Assembly: GCF_000312665.1 (NCBI RefSeq)
Contig: NZ_HF536778.1
Location: 308,427 to 372,426, forward strand
DNA: 64,000 bases
From: Rhizobium mesoamericanum STM3625
GTDB taxonomy: Bacteria; Pseudomonadota; Alphaproteobacteria; Rhizobiales; Rhizobiaceae
Direction of reading: 5' to 3'
The stretch's first letter is position 1. Each line of letters opens with the position of its first letter. The notes beneath the pieces were generated by a model that searched no databases, was not told where the DNA came from, and was given only the letters and a program-made list of their open reading frames with translations. The position numbers and the translations under genes are program-made. Positions 56,729-64,000 of the stretch are shown here, in pieces.

Positions 56729-56842
56729 GAGTTTGCTTCATTGTTCACTCGGTGATCGCCATAACCAACATGAATCAGTTACGCTCGATTGATTCAGAAA
56801 AGTCGTTGGACGCCTCGGACACGACTTTGCGATTGTTCCCTT

Positions 56843-57241
56843 ATGATCGCACAACGCTACCATCTCCGCATTGAGCGCACCGACTTCAAGAGAAACATGG
56901 CTCGTTTCTATCAGTTGTCGATCGAGTCGACCCTGTTTGGTGACGTGTCGCTTACCCGCAATTGGGGACGGATCGGAAGACTCGGCCAACAGAGAGTGCA
57001 CCTCTTCAACAGCGAGAAAGAGGCTGCCGTCCTTTTCCGAGACCGCTTGCTCAGAAGCGTTCCCGCGGCTATCGACCGAACCTTAGAGCCTGAGACTGAC
57101 CCGGTGCCGGCCTTGCGAGCGGCTCCGTTGAGGGGAAAAGACGGCTCACGCCGTCTCCCCTTCGGGCTGCAGATGGTGCAGGTAGCTGACAGCGCGCTGC
57201 GCGTGGCTGGCGGCGGTAAAGATCGCCCGCGTGTCGCTTGA
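56843..57241 (+). CDS. WGR-domain protein
   Basis: WGR domain at about residues 20-75: ARFYQLSIESTLFGDVSLTR followed by NWGRIGRLGQQRVHLF. Such small WGR proteins are common on rhizobial plasmids; function unknown, though WGR domains in other proteins bind nucleic acid. ATG 56843 is used. The last ~30 codons are antisense to the end of ardC and may not be conserved. Confidence 0.78.
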   Translation: MIAQRYHLRIERTDFKRNMARFYQLSIESTLFGDVSLTRNWGRIGRLGQQRVHLFNSEKEAAVLFRDRLLRSVPAAIDRTLEPETDPVPALRAAPLRGKDGSRRLPFGLQMVQVADSALRVAGGGKDRPRVA

Positions 57242-58057
57242 GAGCAGCTTGAGCCAGGCGGCGAGATAGCTCGCATGGTCAGGCCGTGGTTCGAGTTCGG
57301 GCACGATGCCGAGATCGGCGCAGAGGAAGCAGCTGCCGAGTTCGGCGATCAGTTCCTCGCGGGCGCGTGCGCTGTTGTCCTTGGCGTAGCGGCTGAGGTC
57401 ACGATCGAGACGATGCGCGGCCGCCGTCCAGTGGGTCAATTCATGGCTCATGATTGCAGCGTATGATTGTGCGTCGCGGAAGGCTTCGAAGGCCGGCATC
57501 TGGATGTGATCGCGGGCCGGTGCGTAGTAGGCCGACGAGCCGCCGTGCCGGATCAGGGCGCCGGTATTGGCAAAGAAGCGGTCGGCATGGCCAATGCGGA
57601 CGATCGGATCTGGAGCCGGCACAACGGGCCGGCAGCGCTCGCCTAGCCCGTCGATCTGGTCGCAGTTGAAGACGGTGTAGGCTTTCAGAAACGGGATGTC
57701 GTGCGTAACCGCCTCGCCGGTGTCGCTGGTTTCGGCCCGCAGGAACGAGCTGGCAAAGACGACGGTGGTGCCGGTCTCGCCCTTGCGCACCGCCGCCCCG
57801 AATTCGCGAGCCTGACGGAAGGTCATCCAGGTGGCCGAGGTAAAGCCACGGGCGATCGCCTCCGACCAGAGGATGAGAACGTTGATGCCAGAATAGGGCT
57901 CGCCATTGTGGCGCAGCGGCCGGGTGATCCGGTCGCTGGCATAGGCCGTGTTCCAGGGCTGCATCCAGGGTCTGACACCCTGTTCGAGTTCGGCGACGAT
58001 CTTGTCGGTGATGCGGCTGTAGAGATCGGATCGTTGCTTGGTTGGCTGCCTCGTCAT
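57146..58057 (-). CDS. ardC: ArdC-like antirestriction / zinc peptidase protein
   Basis: 303 residues. The N-terminal ArdC ssDNA-binding domain (RPWMQPWNTAYASDRITRPL, NGEPYSGINVLILW, WMTFRQAREFGAAVRKGETG) is followed by a zincin-like metallopeptidase domain with HELTH in IMSHELTHWTAAAHRLDRDL and a downstream REELIAELGS Glu. ArdC-type proteins protect incoming plasmid DNA from restriction. ATG 58057 (MTRQPTKQR) is chosen over 58087. Belongs to the plasmid-transfer remnant. Confidence 0.9.
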   Translation of the reverse strand: MTRQPTKQRSDLYSRITDKIVAELEQGVRPWMQPWNTAYASDRITRPLRHNGEPYSGINVLILWSEAIARGFTSATWMTFRQAREFGAAVRKGETGTTVVFASSFLRAETSDTGEAVTHDIPFLKAYTVFNCDQIDGLGERCRPVVPAPDPIVRIGHADRFFANTGALIRHGGSSAYYAPARDHIQMPAFEAFRDAQSYAAIMSHELTHWTAAAHRLDRDLSRYAKDNSARAREELIAELGSCFLCADLGIVPELEPRPDHASYLAAWLKLLSSDTRAIFTAASHAQRAVSYLHHLQPEGETA

Positions 58058-58332
58058 GTTTGACCCTCCGTTTGAGGTCGCGACCATCGCGACCTGCTAC
58101 GGCGGTCCGCATGCCGGGCTTTTCAGCGCTGGCCCGCACCCGACAGGGCCGGAACGACAGTGGAGGACGGCAACGCCGTTGCGGGCCAGCGCGAGCCCGG
58201 CAGGACCAAAAGCCGGGGCAGGACGCGGAGCGCGGCCGGCAGATGGGATGGTCAACGGCAGGCAGACCAATCAAGGATCGGCGGGCGGGCGGCCGAGCAA
58301 TCACGAGGTCAGTCGAGCACGGCCGCCCTCAC

Positions 58333-58455
58333 CGCCCCGGCCGTGCCAGCGACCGGGCGATATCGACGATGTCGTCGCGCGAGGCGGTCGGATCTTCCCG
58401 GTTTCACGCGCCCCAAGCCCGATCCGAAAGTCGATCCCCGCACCTCTTCGCTAAG
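58333..58455 (-). pseudogene. Fragment of a LysR C-terminus (duplicate of the gene at 60618)
   Basis: About 110 bases closely match 60652-60760, the 3' end of the LysR gene. The minus strand reads GIDFRIGLGARETGKIRPPR, then IARSLARPGRG-like residues in a shifted frame. No other part of the gene is present; a recombination leftover. Confidence 0.75.
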
Positions 58456-58726
58456 AGATTGTAATCACGCCGCTTCGTCTCCGAGGAGTCTTACAACAGG
58501 CGCTTCGTGCTCTGCCGGGGACGGTGCAAACATGTCGAGTTGTGAAGCCATCACGTTACCCGCGTCTCTCGGTCACAATCGGACACATGACGGCGCTCAT
58601 CGCGTCATCATCACCGCGGTTCCGACATAACGACGATATTATTCAAACCTAATAGCAGTCTGCATCATATCGTTTTTGTTTGATTTATTTCGGTACTTAA
58701 TGCCTAAACAATGGCGATCCCGACTA

Positions 58727-58907
58727 AAGGGGGATAAAACGCGCCTGCGTCATCAGTCGCCCTGCTCCTCTCCCACTGGTTCAAAACCAGGATAAAAACT
58801 TTCGCCCGAATCTTGTTATCATCGCATTGTTTTTGCTGGAAAAATTCTTGCAGATTTCCTCGAAAGATCATTACGACAGGGTCGAATCTGATATAAGGGG
58901 GATAAAA
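58727..58907. repeat. 13-bp direct repeats upstream of the AlbA_2 gene
   Basis: AAGGGGGATAAAA occurs at 58727-58739 and exactly again at 58895-58907, 168 bases apart. The second copy lies just before the ribosome site of the AlbA_2 gene. Could be paired regulator sites or insertion footprints. Confidence 0.45.
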
Positions 58908-58920
58908 TGAGGACGCGAAA

Positions 58921-60375
58921 ATGCCAATCCATGATCCATGCGCATTGCTCAATCGGTTACTTCAAGAGCCGAACGAAAGTGCCTGGCTGGAATTCAAGGT
59001 CAACAACAAGGACCCGCGCGAGATTGGTGAATATGTTTCCGCCCTCGCGAATTCAGCCATGCTGGCTGGCAGGGATCGTGCTTTCCTTGTCTTCGGAGTG
59101 GAGGACCACACGAAAAAACGCGTGGGGACTGAACTCCGATTGCAACAGCTAAAGCAAGGGAACGAGGATTTCACCAATTGGCTGAGCCGGATGATCGAGC
59201 CGCGTGTCCTCATCGAGGTTCTGGATTTCTCGTGCGACGGTCTTGCATATTCCGTGATTGCCATCGAACCGTCCTATGAACGGCCGGTAAAGTTCAGCGG
59301 TACGGAATTCGTCCGGATCGGCGAAAACAAGAAAAAGCTCGCCGAATTTCCCGAGCACGAGCGGGCACTCTGGATAGCCACCGGAAGACGCCGCTTCGAA
59401 ACAGCTGTTGCTACATCCAACGCGAGCACGGAAGACGTCTTCGCCTTGCTCGATCCAGATCCTATGTTCGATTTGACCGGCGAGCCAAGGCCGAAGAGCC
59501 AAGAAGAGGTGATCCGCAAAATGGCGGATCGAAGGTTTGTTCTGGATAATCTTGAAGGCCGGTTCGACATTACCAACCTCGGCGCAATCATGCTGGCCCG
59601 CGATGTCACGGCTTTTCCGTCCATCGCCGGGAAAGCCGTTCGCATCGTCAAATATGTCGGCCGTGACAAATCTCGGTCCGACTTCGAACAGGAAGGCAAA
59701 AAGGGCTACGCGGTCGGCTTCACCGGCATGATGAAATTCCTGATGGAACGCCTGCCCAAAGACGAACGCTACATCGAGGGAGTGCGACGCATGGTTCCGC
59801 ACTTCCCGGAAACAGCCATTAGGGAAGTGATTGCCAACGCACTCATCCACCAGGATTTCATGGCGACCGGGGTGGGCCCTGTGGTCGAGATCTATGATAA
59901 CCGGATTGAGATCAGTAACCCGGGTAACTCTTTGATCAATACCGACCGGATGCTCGACGAACGCCGCTCCCGAAACGAAAAGCTGGCAGCCACGATGCGT
60001 TCATTCGGTCTTTGCGAGGAGCGCGGTGGCGGGCTCGACAAGACGCTGATCGAGATTGAAGCGGAGCATCTCCCCGCTCCGGATTTCATCTCGTCCGAGA
60101 ACTCAATGCGTGTCGTGCTGTTCGCACCCAAAAGCTTCAGTCAGATGTCGAAGGCAGAGAAGATGAGAGCGTGTTTCTTCCACTGCGTTCTGCGCTGGCT
60201 AACCCATGACTACATGAGTAATGCGACCCTAAGAGAACGGTTCTCGCTTCCGGCGGAAGAGTATCAGGCAGTATCCACCATTATCGCGGAATCGATCAAA
60301 CTCGGCCGTATCGCGCCGGCGGACCCGGATCAGGGCAGGAGAAACGCAAGATACGTTCCCTACTGGGCCGTATGA
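58921..60375 (+). CDS. AlbA_2/Schlafen-like ATP-binding protein
   Basis: 484 residues. N-terminal AlbA_2 (Schlafen-type) domain with WLEFKVNNKDPREIGEYVSA, MLAGRDRAFLVFGVED and FVRIGENKKKLAEFPEHER. A central region, then a divergent HATPase_c_4 module with REVIANALIHQDFMATGVGP, VEIYDNRIEISNPGN and ERGGGLDKTLIEIE. A C-terminal winged-helix-like part follows. Family members are linked to regulation and phage defence. GAGGACGCGAAA precedes ATG. Monocistronic. Confidence 0.88.
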   Translation: MPIHDPCALLNRLLQEPNESAWLEFKVNNKDPREIGEYVSALANSAMLAGRDRAFLVFGVEDHTKKRVGTELRLQQLKQGNEDFTNWLSRMIEPRVLIEVLDFSCDGLAYSVIAIEPSYERPVKFSGTEFVRIGENKKKLAEFPEHERALWIATGRRRFETAVATSNASTEDVFALLDPDPMFDLTGEPRPKSQEEVIRKMADRRFVLDNLEGRFDITNLGAIMLARDVTAFPSIAGKAVRIVKYVGRDKSRSDFEQEGKKGYAVGFTGMMKFLMERLPKDERYIEGVRRMVPHFPETAIREVIANALIHQDFMATGVGPVVEIYDNRIEISNPGNSLINTDRMLDERRSRNEKLAATMRSFGLCEERGGGLDKTLIEIEAEHLPAPDFISSENSMRVVLFAPKSFSQMSKAEKMRACFFHCVLRWLTHDYMSNATLRERFSLPAEEYQAVSTIIAESIKLGRIAPADPDQGRRNARYVPYWAV

Positions 60376-60407
60376 GGCAGAGGCCCTAGCCAAGATGGAA
60401 TTCGAAT

Positions 60408-60625
60408 TCACATTGGTTGCCTAAATCTCTGGCGAAGCGTTTCTGCAAGCGACTTGCACAGCATGTGGTTTTCTTCCTCCAGCCGAAACAGCTCTGCCAT
60501 ATCGTCGGCAGCCGAAGCAGGAGCAGCTGTCGCGGTAGGGGCGGACTTTGCAGCGCTCGTTTTGCCAACCCGCTTTGCTCCGCGTCGGTCCGTGGTGAGC
60601 CACCTTCCGTCGCGTCGCTACCCAA
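60408..60625 (-). pseudogene. syrB: SyrB-like regulator C-terminal fragment
   Basis: The minus strand reads an Ala/Lys-rich stretch (KRVGKTSAAKSAPTATAAPA) followed by DDMAELFRLEEENHMLCKSL, then AETLRQRF, and stops at TGA 60408. This is the layout of rhizobial SyrB proteins: low-complexity basic N-terminus and a short leucine-rich C-terminus. The N-terminal half is absent; the frame runs into the end of the LysR gene at about 60625, so this is a fusion junction. Confidence 0.6.
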
Positions 60626-61529
60626 CCTTGTTCAGAGCGCCTCGCCCCGGCCGTGCCAGCGACCGGGCGATGTCGACGATGTCGTCGCGCGCGGCGGTCG
60701 GATCCTCCCGGTTCCAGGCGACCCCGAGCCCGATCCGAAAGTCGATGCCTCTGACCTTCTTCAGTTCGAAGGCGCGGTTCGGAAGCTCGCGCGTCCATTC
60801 CGGGACAAAGCCGATGCCAAGCCCGGCTGCGACGAGCGACACCAAGGACCAGGTGTCGTCACAGCTGTAGGCGATGTTCTTTACCAGGTCGTAGGCCTCG
60901 AACTTCTCCTGGAAGTAGCGCTCGGAAAACGACAGGTTCTGCCTGGAAAAGGCGATGAGCTTCTGATCGCTGAGGTCGTCGATGGTGATCTCGTCGCGCT
61001 CGGCCAGCGGATTGCCATGGCCGACCGCCAGATAGTAGCGCTCGGAGGCAATCGAGAAGAAGCGCAAGGCGCCGATGTTTTCCACCGGGCGGATGAAGCC
61101 GAGATTGATCTGGCCGCTTTCCAGGTTGCGGATGATCTCGCCGGTGTTGCCGGCGGCGATATGGATCTTCACGTCCGGGAACTTGCGGGCGATCTTCGCA
61201 AGGAAGGTCGGCAGCATGCCGATGGTGGCCGGATAGACGGTGCCGATCTTGATCTGGCGCATGCGGCTGCCGCCGGCCGCCCGCGTCAGTTCGGTGGTCA
61301 GATCGACCTCGCTGAGGATGCGCACACAGCGATCATAGAAGGTTTCCCCTGCCCTGGTCAGTTCCACCCGTCTGGTCGAGCGGATGAACAGCGCACAGCC
61401 AAGCTCCCTTTCCAGGGCCATGACATGATTGCTGAGCGCCGGCTGGGCAATCCGCACCCGCGCTGCCGCCCGGCCGAAGTGCAGTTCCTCGGCCACTGCT
61501 TTGAAATAGGAGAGTTGGCGGAGTTCCAT
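60618..61529 (-). CDS. LysR-family transcriptional regulator
   Basis: 303 residues. HTH MELRQLSYFKAVAEELHFGR and ALSNHVMALERELGCALF; substrate domain about 90-290 (KIGTVYPATIGMLPTFLAKI, INLGFIRPVENIGALRFFSI, AAGLGIGFVPEW). The last residues GALNKVG come from adjoining sequence, because homology to the fragment at 58333 ends at RPGRG; the native C-terminus was altered by recombination with syrB-like DNA, but the core is complete. Target genes unknown. Confidence 0.88.
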   Translation of the reverse strand: MELRQLSYFKAVAEELHFGRAAARVRIAQPALSNHVMALERELGCALFIRSTRRVELTRAGETFYDRCVRILSEVDLTTELTRAAGGSRMRQIKIGTVYPATIGMLPTFLAKIARKFPDVKIHIAAGNTGEIIRNLESGQINLGFIRPVENIGALRFFSIASERYYLAVGHGNPLAERDEITIDDLSDQKLIAFSRQNLSFSERYFQEKFEAYDLVKNIAYSCDDTWSLVSLVAAGLGIGFVPEWTRELPNRAFELKKVRGIDFRIGLGVAWNREDPTAARDDIVDIARSLARPGRGALNKVG

Positions 61530-61625
61530 GAAGACTGTTCTCCTCGCGTAAGCCGCTGAGAGGCACTACCGAGTTACATACTATAGTTGATAAACTTAAA
61601 AGATGTAAACGGCGATCTTCCGGGC

Positions 61626-61847
61626 ATGGATATGCGCAAACTGGTTGGCCGTAATTTTGCTCGTCTGCGCCGCGAGAAAGGCCTCACGCAGGAAGACGTC
61701 GAGGCGCGCTCTGGCTACAGTCAGCAATATTTGAGTGGCCTTGAGCGCGGGCGACGAAATCCAACTGTGATAACGCTCTACGAATTGGCTCAAGCTCTGG
61801 GTGTTAGTCATGTCGACCTCATAGCACCAGATGACGAGCACGCCTGA
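61626..61847 (+). CDS. Small XRE-family HTH regulator
   Basis: 73 residues consisting of one XRE/HTH_3 domain: RKLVGRNFARLRREKGLTQE, YSQQYLSGLERGRRNPTVIT and LYELAQALGVSHVDLIAPD. ATG 61626 is preferred; an in-frame TTG at 61587 would add 13 residues. Divergent from the LysR gene with a 96-base gap. Confidence 0.82.
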   Translation: MDMRKLVGRNFARLRREKGLTQEDVEARSGYSQQYLSGLERGRRNPTVITLYELAQALGVSHVDLIAPDDEHA

Positions 61848-61859
61848 TACTTCGCGTGG

Positions 61860-61993
61860 CTTGAGCAGGTTCCCGCTCCAGCGTCCTGACATGATTGCTG
61901 AGCGCGGCTGGGCAATCTGCATCCTCGCCGCGGCCCGTCGAAGTGCAACTCCTCGGCCACGGTTTTGAAATACGAGGGCTGGCACAGTTCCAT
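61860..61993 (-). pseudogene. LysR N-terminal fragment (second partial copy)
   Basis: Begins ATG 61993 with MELCQPSYFKTVAEELHFDG, homologous to the start of the LysR gene at 61529, then loses frame (RRGCRLPSRAQQSCQ) within the HTH. Only about 130 bases remain. With the C-terminal fragment at 58333 it shows repeated recombination around this gene family. Confidence 0.75.
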
Positions 61994-62154
61994 GGAGTAC
62001 GAGTCCGAGCCTCGTTCCGATTTGACGCATGCGCAGTTGCCTCGCGCCGCCTGTCGGAACTAGGTATAGTTTTCTAAAGAATCACTCTTGCACGTGATTG
62101 CACTGATTGAACATAAATCGCAACGTCAAGGCGATTTCAACATAGGATAGCGAT

Positions 62155-62420
62155 TTTGTTGCCGATCCAATGCAAGATGGCGCGCACTGCACTTGGCATG
62201 AGTGTCAAAGAGCTGGCAGAAGCAGCGTCCGTATCCACGAACACCCCTGGTGCGTTTTGAGCGAGGCGACGAACTGAAGGCAAGAACGGTCAGCGCCATC
62301 CGAACAGTGTTGGAAGCGGGAATAGTTTTCATTAACGGCGAATATACTGGCTCAGGTGGCCCCGGAATTCGTCTGAACGACCGCGAAATCAGCGGCGAGC
62401 GCGAAGGAGCAGATAGCTAG
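62155..62420 (+). pseudogene. Small HTH protein with one-base frameshift
   Basis: Reads ARTALGMSVKELAEAASVST in one frame and, after removal of one C in ACACCCCTGG near 62246, LVRFERGDELKARTVSAIRT, LEAGIVFINGEYTGSGGPGI. This matches the common rhizobial XRE-like proteins of about 75-85 residues ending GGPGVRL. Broken by the insertion unless it is a sequencing error. Confidence 0.65.
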
Positions 62421-63227
62421 GTCGCCTTGAAAGGAATCGAACCGTAAACCGATCGCGGGAACTAGCTATGTGTTTGGCAACCGGTGACTTTTCCGTGCGT
62501 CGGTACAGCCGGTTCCCCTCGATACATTATGGGATTTTCTTGGCCCAGTACTTGAACAACATAACAAAACGCCGCCGTGACTACGGCGGCCGTAAACCAC
62601 CGTCGTGCTAGCTACATTGGTATAGGAGTTTTGCCTCCTGCACCGTTGGGAGCTCTTCAGCGCCATAAAGCTGAACAAGAACCCGCGGTCGGCGCTTCTG
62701 TTCTCGATCGCGCCAGCGGCGCATTTTCAGGATGCCTCATATTCGATGCCCCTCCAAATCATGGCGGTTGCATGTGCCTGCGCCCGTCATTAGCTGCGAT
62801 GAGGAAGGAAGTAGTTCTGCCTGTTTCGACGCGCCGGGACTTGCAACAAAGCCGCCGCATCAACTGCACTTCTGCATGGTTCTACTTTACCGAGAATATG
62901 GTTCACAACGACTCTGACAAGGCAAGCAACTGACCATGGCTGGCATGCGCGCCGGCAAACGGTCGAAAGGCGGCGCATCAGGCCCAGCGTGAAGTGGTGT
63001 TTCCGGTTCCCAGCGGTCGCGGCGGCCAGACCCCGTCATGGCGGTGGTCCGGATCCGCGCGAGATGCCACCGAAACGGCTGCGTCCGCGCAGTCTGGCAA
63101 CGCCCTATGACCACATCAGCGACCTGAAAGTGAAAACGGGGATTTCAGGTAGAAAGTTTGGATTGTACGATCGAGATCCCGCAGGTTTTCGCGAATCGCG
63201 CACTCAAACTCTCATTGGTGGAGCGCC
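62421..63227. other. 800-base gap without a recognised gene
   Basis: Several short frames (for example 62577-62933 plus) but no motif or family. Probably eroded sequence and the promoter of the DUF2971 gene. GGTGGAGCGCC near 63217-63227 is its ribosome site. Confidence 0.4.
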
Positions 63228-63872
63228 ATGCGCCTCTATTATTTCACGACGCAGCAATACGGACTTATGGCCCTTCAGAACCGGCGATTGAAAATCGCCA
63301 GAATCAAGGATCTGAACGACCCTTTCGAACTGCTCGGCTGGAACCTCCGCGATCGCGAAACGCGGGAAAAGCTGAAGAGGTGGAAGTCCGAGCGAAATGA
63401 CGAGTTCGGGATCCTGTGCATGAGCCACAAATGGTCACACCCGCTCTTGTGGGGGCACTATGCGGAAAAGCACAAAGGGATGGCCCTCGGGTTCGATGTC
63501 CCCGAGAGCGATGTTTTTCTCAAGGTCAATTACTGCCGAAGGCGGGTCCCGGCCCCGGCGGGTCGGAAACTCGTTGAGCGGGATCTCGACAGTCTGCTCC
63601 TCTCCAAATTCACGGCCTGGAAGTATGAGACGGAGTACCGCTGCTTTTGCTCGCTGAACGACAGCATTCGCGACGGCGAGCACTATTTCGAGCCATTCTC
63701 CGACACGCTCAGGCTGAAGGAGGTGGTCGTCGGCGATCAGGCCACGATCAGTCGCCAAGGACTGGCGGATGCGCTTGGCGCTTTCGGTGACGGTATCGCC
63801 TCCTTCAAGGCTCGTCCGGCGTTCGGCTCGTTCCGCGTGGTTAGAAACCGCGATTCCAGGCTCTGGAAGTGA
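63228..63872 (+). CDS. DUF2971-family protein
   Basis: 214 residues. Diagnostic segments: LYYFTTQQYGLMALQNRRLK, KDLNDPFELLG, FGILCMSHKWSHPLLWGHYA, KHKGMALGFDVP and KYETEYRCFC. Function unknown; family members often occur in mobile and defence islands. Good ribosome site (TGGAG). Followed by a hairpin. Confidence 0.85.
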   Translation: MRLYYFTTQQYGLMALQNRRLKIARIKDLNDPFELLGWNLRDRETREKLKRWKSERNDEFGILCMSHKWSHPLLWGHYAEKHKGMALGFDVPESDVFLKVNYCRRRVPAPAGRKLVERDLDSLLLSKFTAWKYETEYRCFCSLNDSIRDGEHYFEPFSDTLRLKEVVVGDQATISRQGLADALGAFGDGIASFKARPAFGSFRVVRNRDSRLWK

Positions 63873-63874
63873 AG

Positions 63875-63895
63875 GACCGGCTGGTTAAGCCGGTC
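63875..63895 (+). terminator. Hairpin downstream of the DUF2971 gene
   Basis: GACCGGCT (63875-63882), loop GGTTA, AGCCGGTC (63888-63895): a perfect 8-bp stem three bases after the stop codon. No T-run follows, so termination is likely but not classical. Confidence 0.5.
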
Positions 63896-64000
63896 GGATC
63901 ACAAATCGACCCACCTCGATGGCTCGACAGAATGCGCTGGCAAACATCCTAGAAGTCCGAGAAATCCAGCGACACGAGAACCTTGCGAAGATCGATCTTT

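Larger units (their letters stand above)
58058..58920. other. Upstream region of ardC and of the AlbA_2 gene
   Basis: Over 800 bases without an intact gene. GC-rich sequence left of 58330, a LysR gene fragment (58333-58455) and an A/T-rich right part with paired 13-base direct repeats (58727 and 58895). Promoters for both flanking genes are expected here. Confidence 0.45.

Noticed and set aside
54849..58057. Functional conjugation module
   Set aside because: traA is truncated, traC missing and traG internally deleted; only oriT, traD and ardC look intact.
1..64000. CRISPR arrays, tRNA or rRNA genes
   Set aside because: No regularly spaced repeats and no tRNA- or rRNA-like sequences were seen by eye on either strand.

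Overview
The window looks like an accessory replicon, probably a plasmid or symbiotic-type region, of a Rhizobiaceae-type alphaproteobacterium (Rhizobium, Sinorhizobium or Agrobacterium group). The reasons are the many ABC importers, GMC, molybdenum and flavin oxidoreductases, a fragment resembling the symbiosis regulator SyrB, a Ti/Sym-type traA-oriT-traD-traG junction, ArdC, and many decayed insertion sequences. No rRNA, tRNA, replication or core housekeeping gene was seen. All identifications come from reading motifs; no database search was run.

Region 1 (1-8.9 kb) is a mosaic of mobile elements and metabolic islands. Two nearly identical, independently inactivated IS6-family copies flank a small terpenoid operon (cis-prenyltransferase, a frameshifted ~102-codon gene, class I terpene synthase) and a broken IS630-type element. 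An RpiR regulator and a DmpA/P1 peptidase follow, then a 3'-truncated IS110 transposase and relict IS21-like ends.

Region 2 (9-28.1 kb) is catabolic and almost wholly on the minus strand. It has a spermidine/putrescine-type ABC importer, aldehyde dehydrogenase, molybdopterin oxidoreductase, FAD-linked oxidase, MDR dehydrogenase, GMC oxidoreductase, class V aminotransferase, an amino-acid-type ABC importer and RidA, with a divergent LysR regulator. Together they suggest uptake and oxidation of an amine or amino-acid-like compound; the substrate is unknown.

Region 3 (28.5-37.8 kb) has chemoreceptor debris, then a sugar-type ABC importer with two permeases, a double ATPase and two tandem paralogous Tat-signal binding proteins. 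DszC-like and DszA/NtaA-like flavin enzymes lie directly upstream, suggesting uptake plus monooxygenation of an organosulfur or similar compound.

Region 4 (38.1-47.7 kb) is an unusual set: small HTH and zinc-finger/HNH-like proteins, a trypsin-like protease fused to a NUC1-type nuclease, a 998-residue membrane-anchored DyP peroxidase, an exported EEP-family nuclease/phosphatase, an exported heparin-lyase-I-like protein, a small exported protein and a membrane protein. I know of no named system with this gene content.

Region 5 (48.3-64 kb) is a defence and mobility island. It carries a compact four-gene ubiquitin-like conjugation operon (Ubl, E2-like, JAB protease, E1-like) related in content to bacterial Bil/Bub-type systems, then hipBA and a TIR-like (PF10137-type) effector with a small partner. 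Next are an in-frame relaxase/TIR chimera, a Q-type oriT hairpin, traD, a deleted traG, WGR, ArdC, an AlbA_2/Schlafen-like protein, LysR and SyrB-like remnants, small HTH proteins and a DUF2971 protein.
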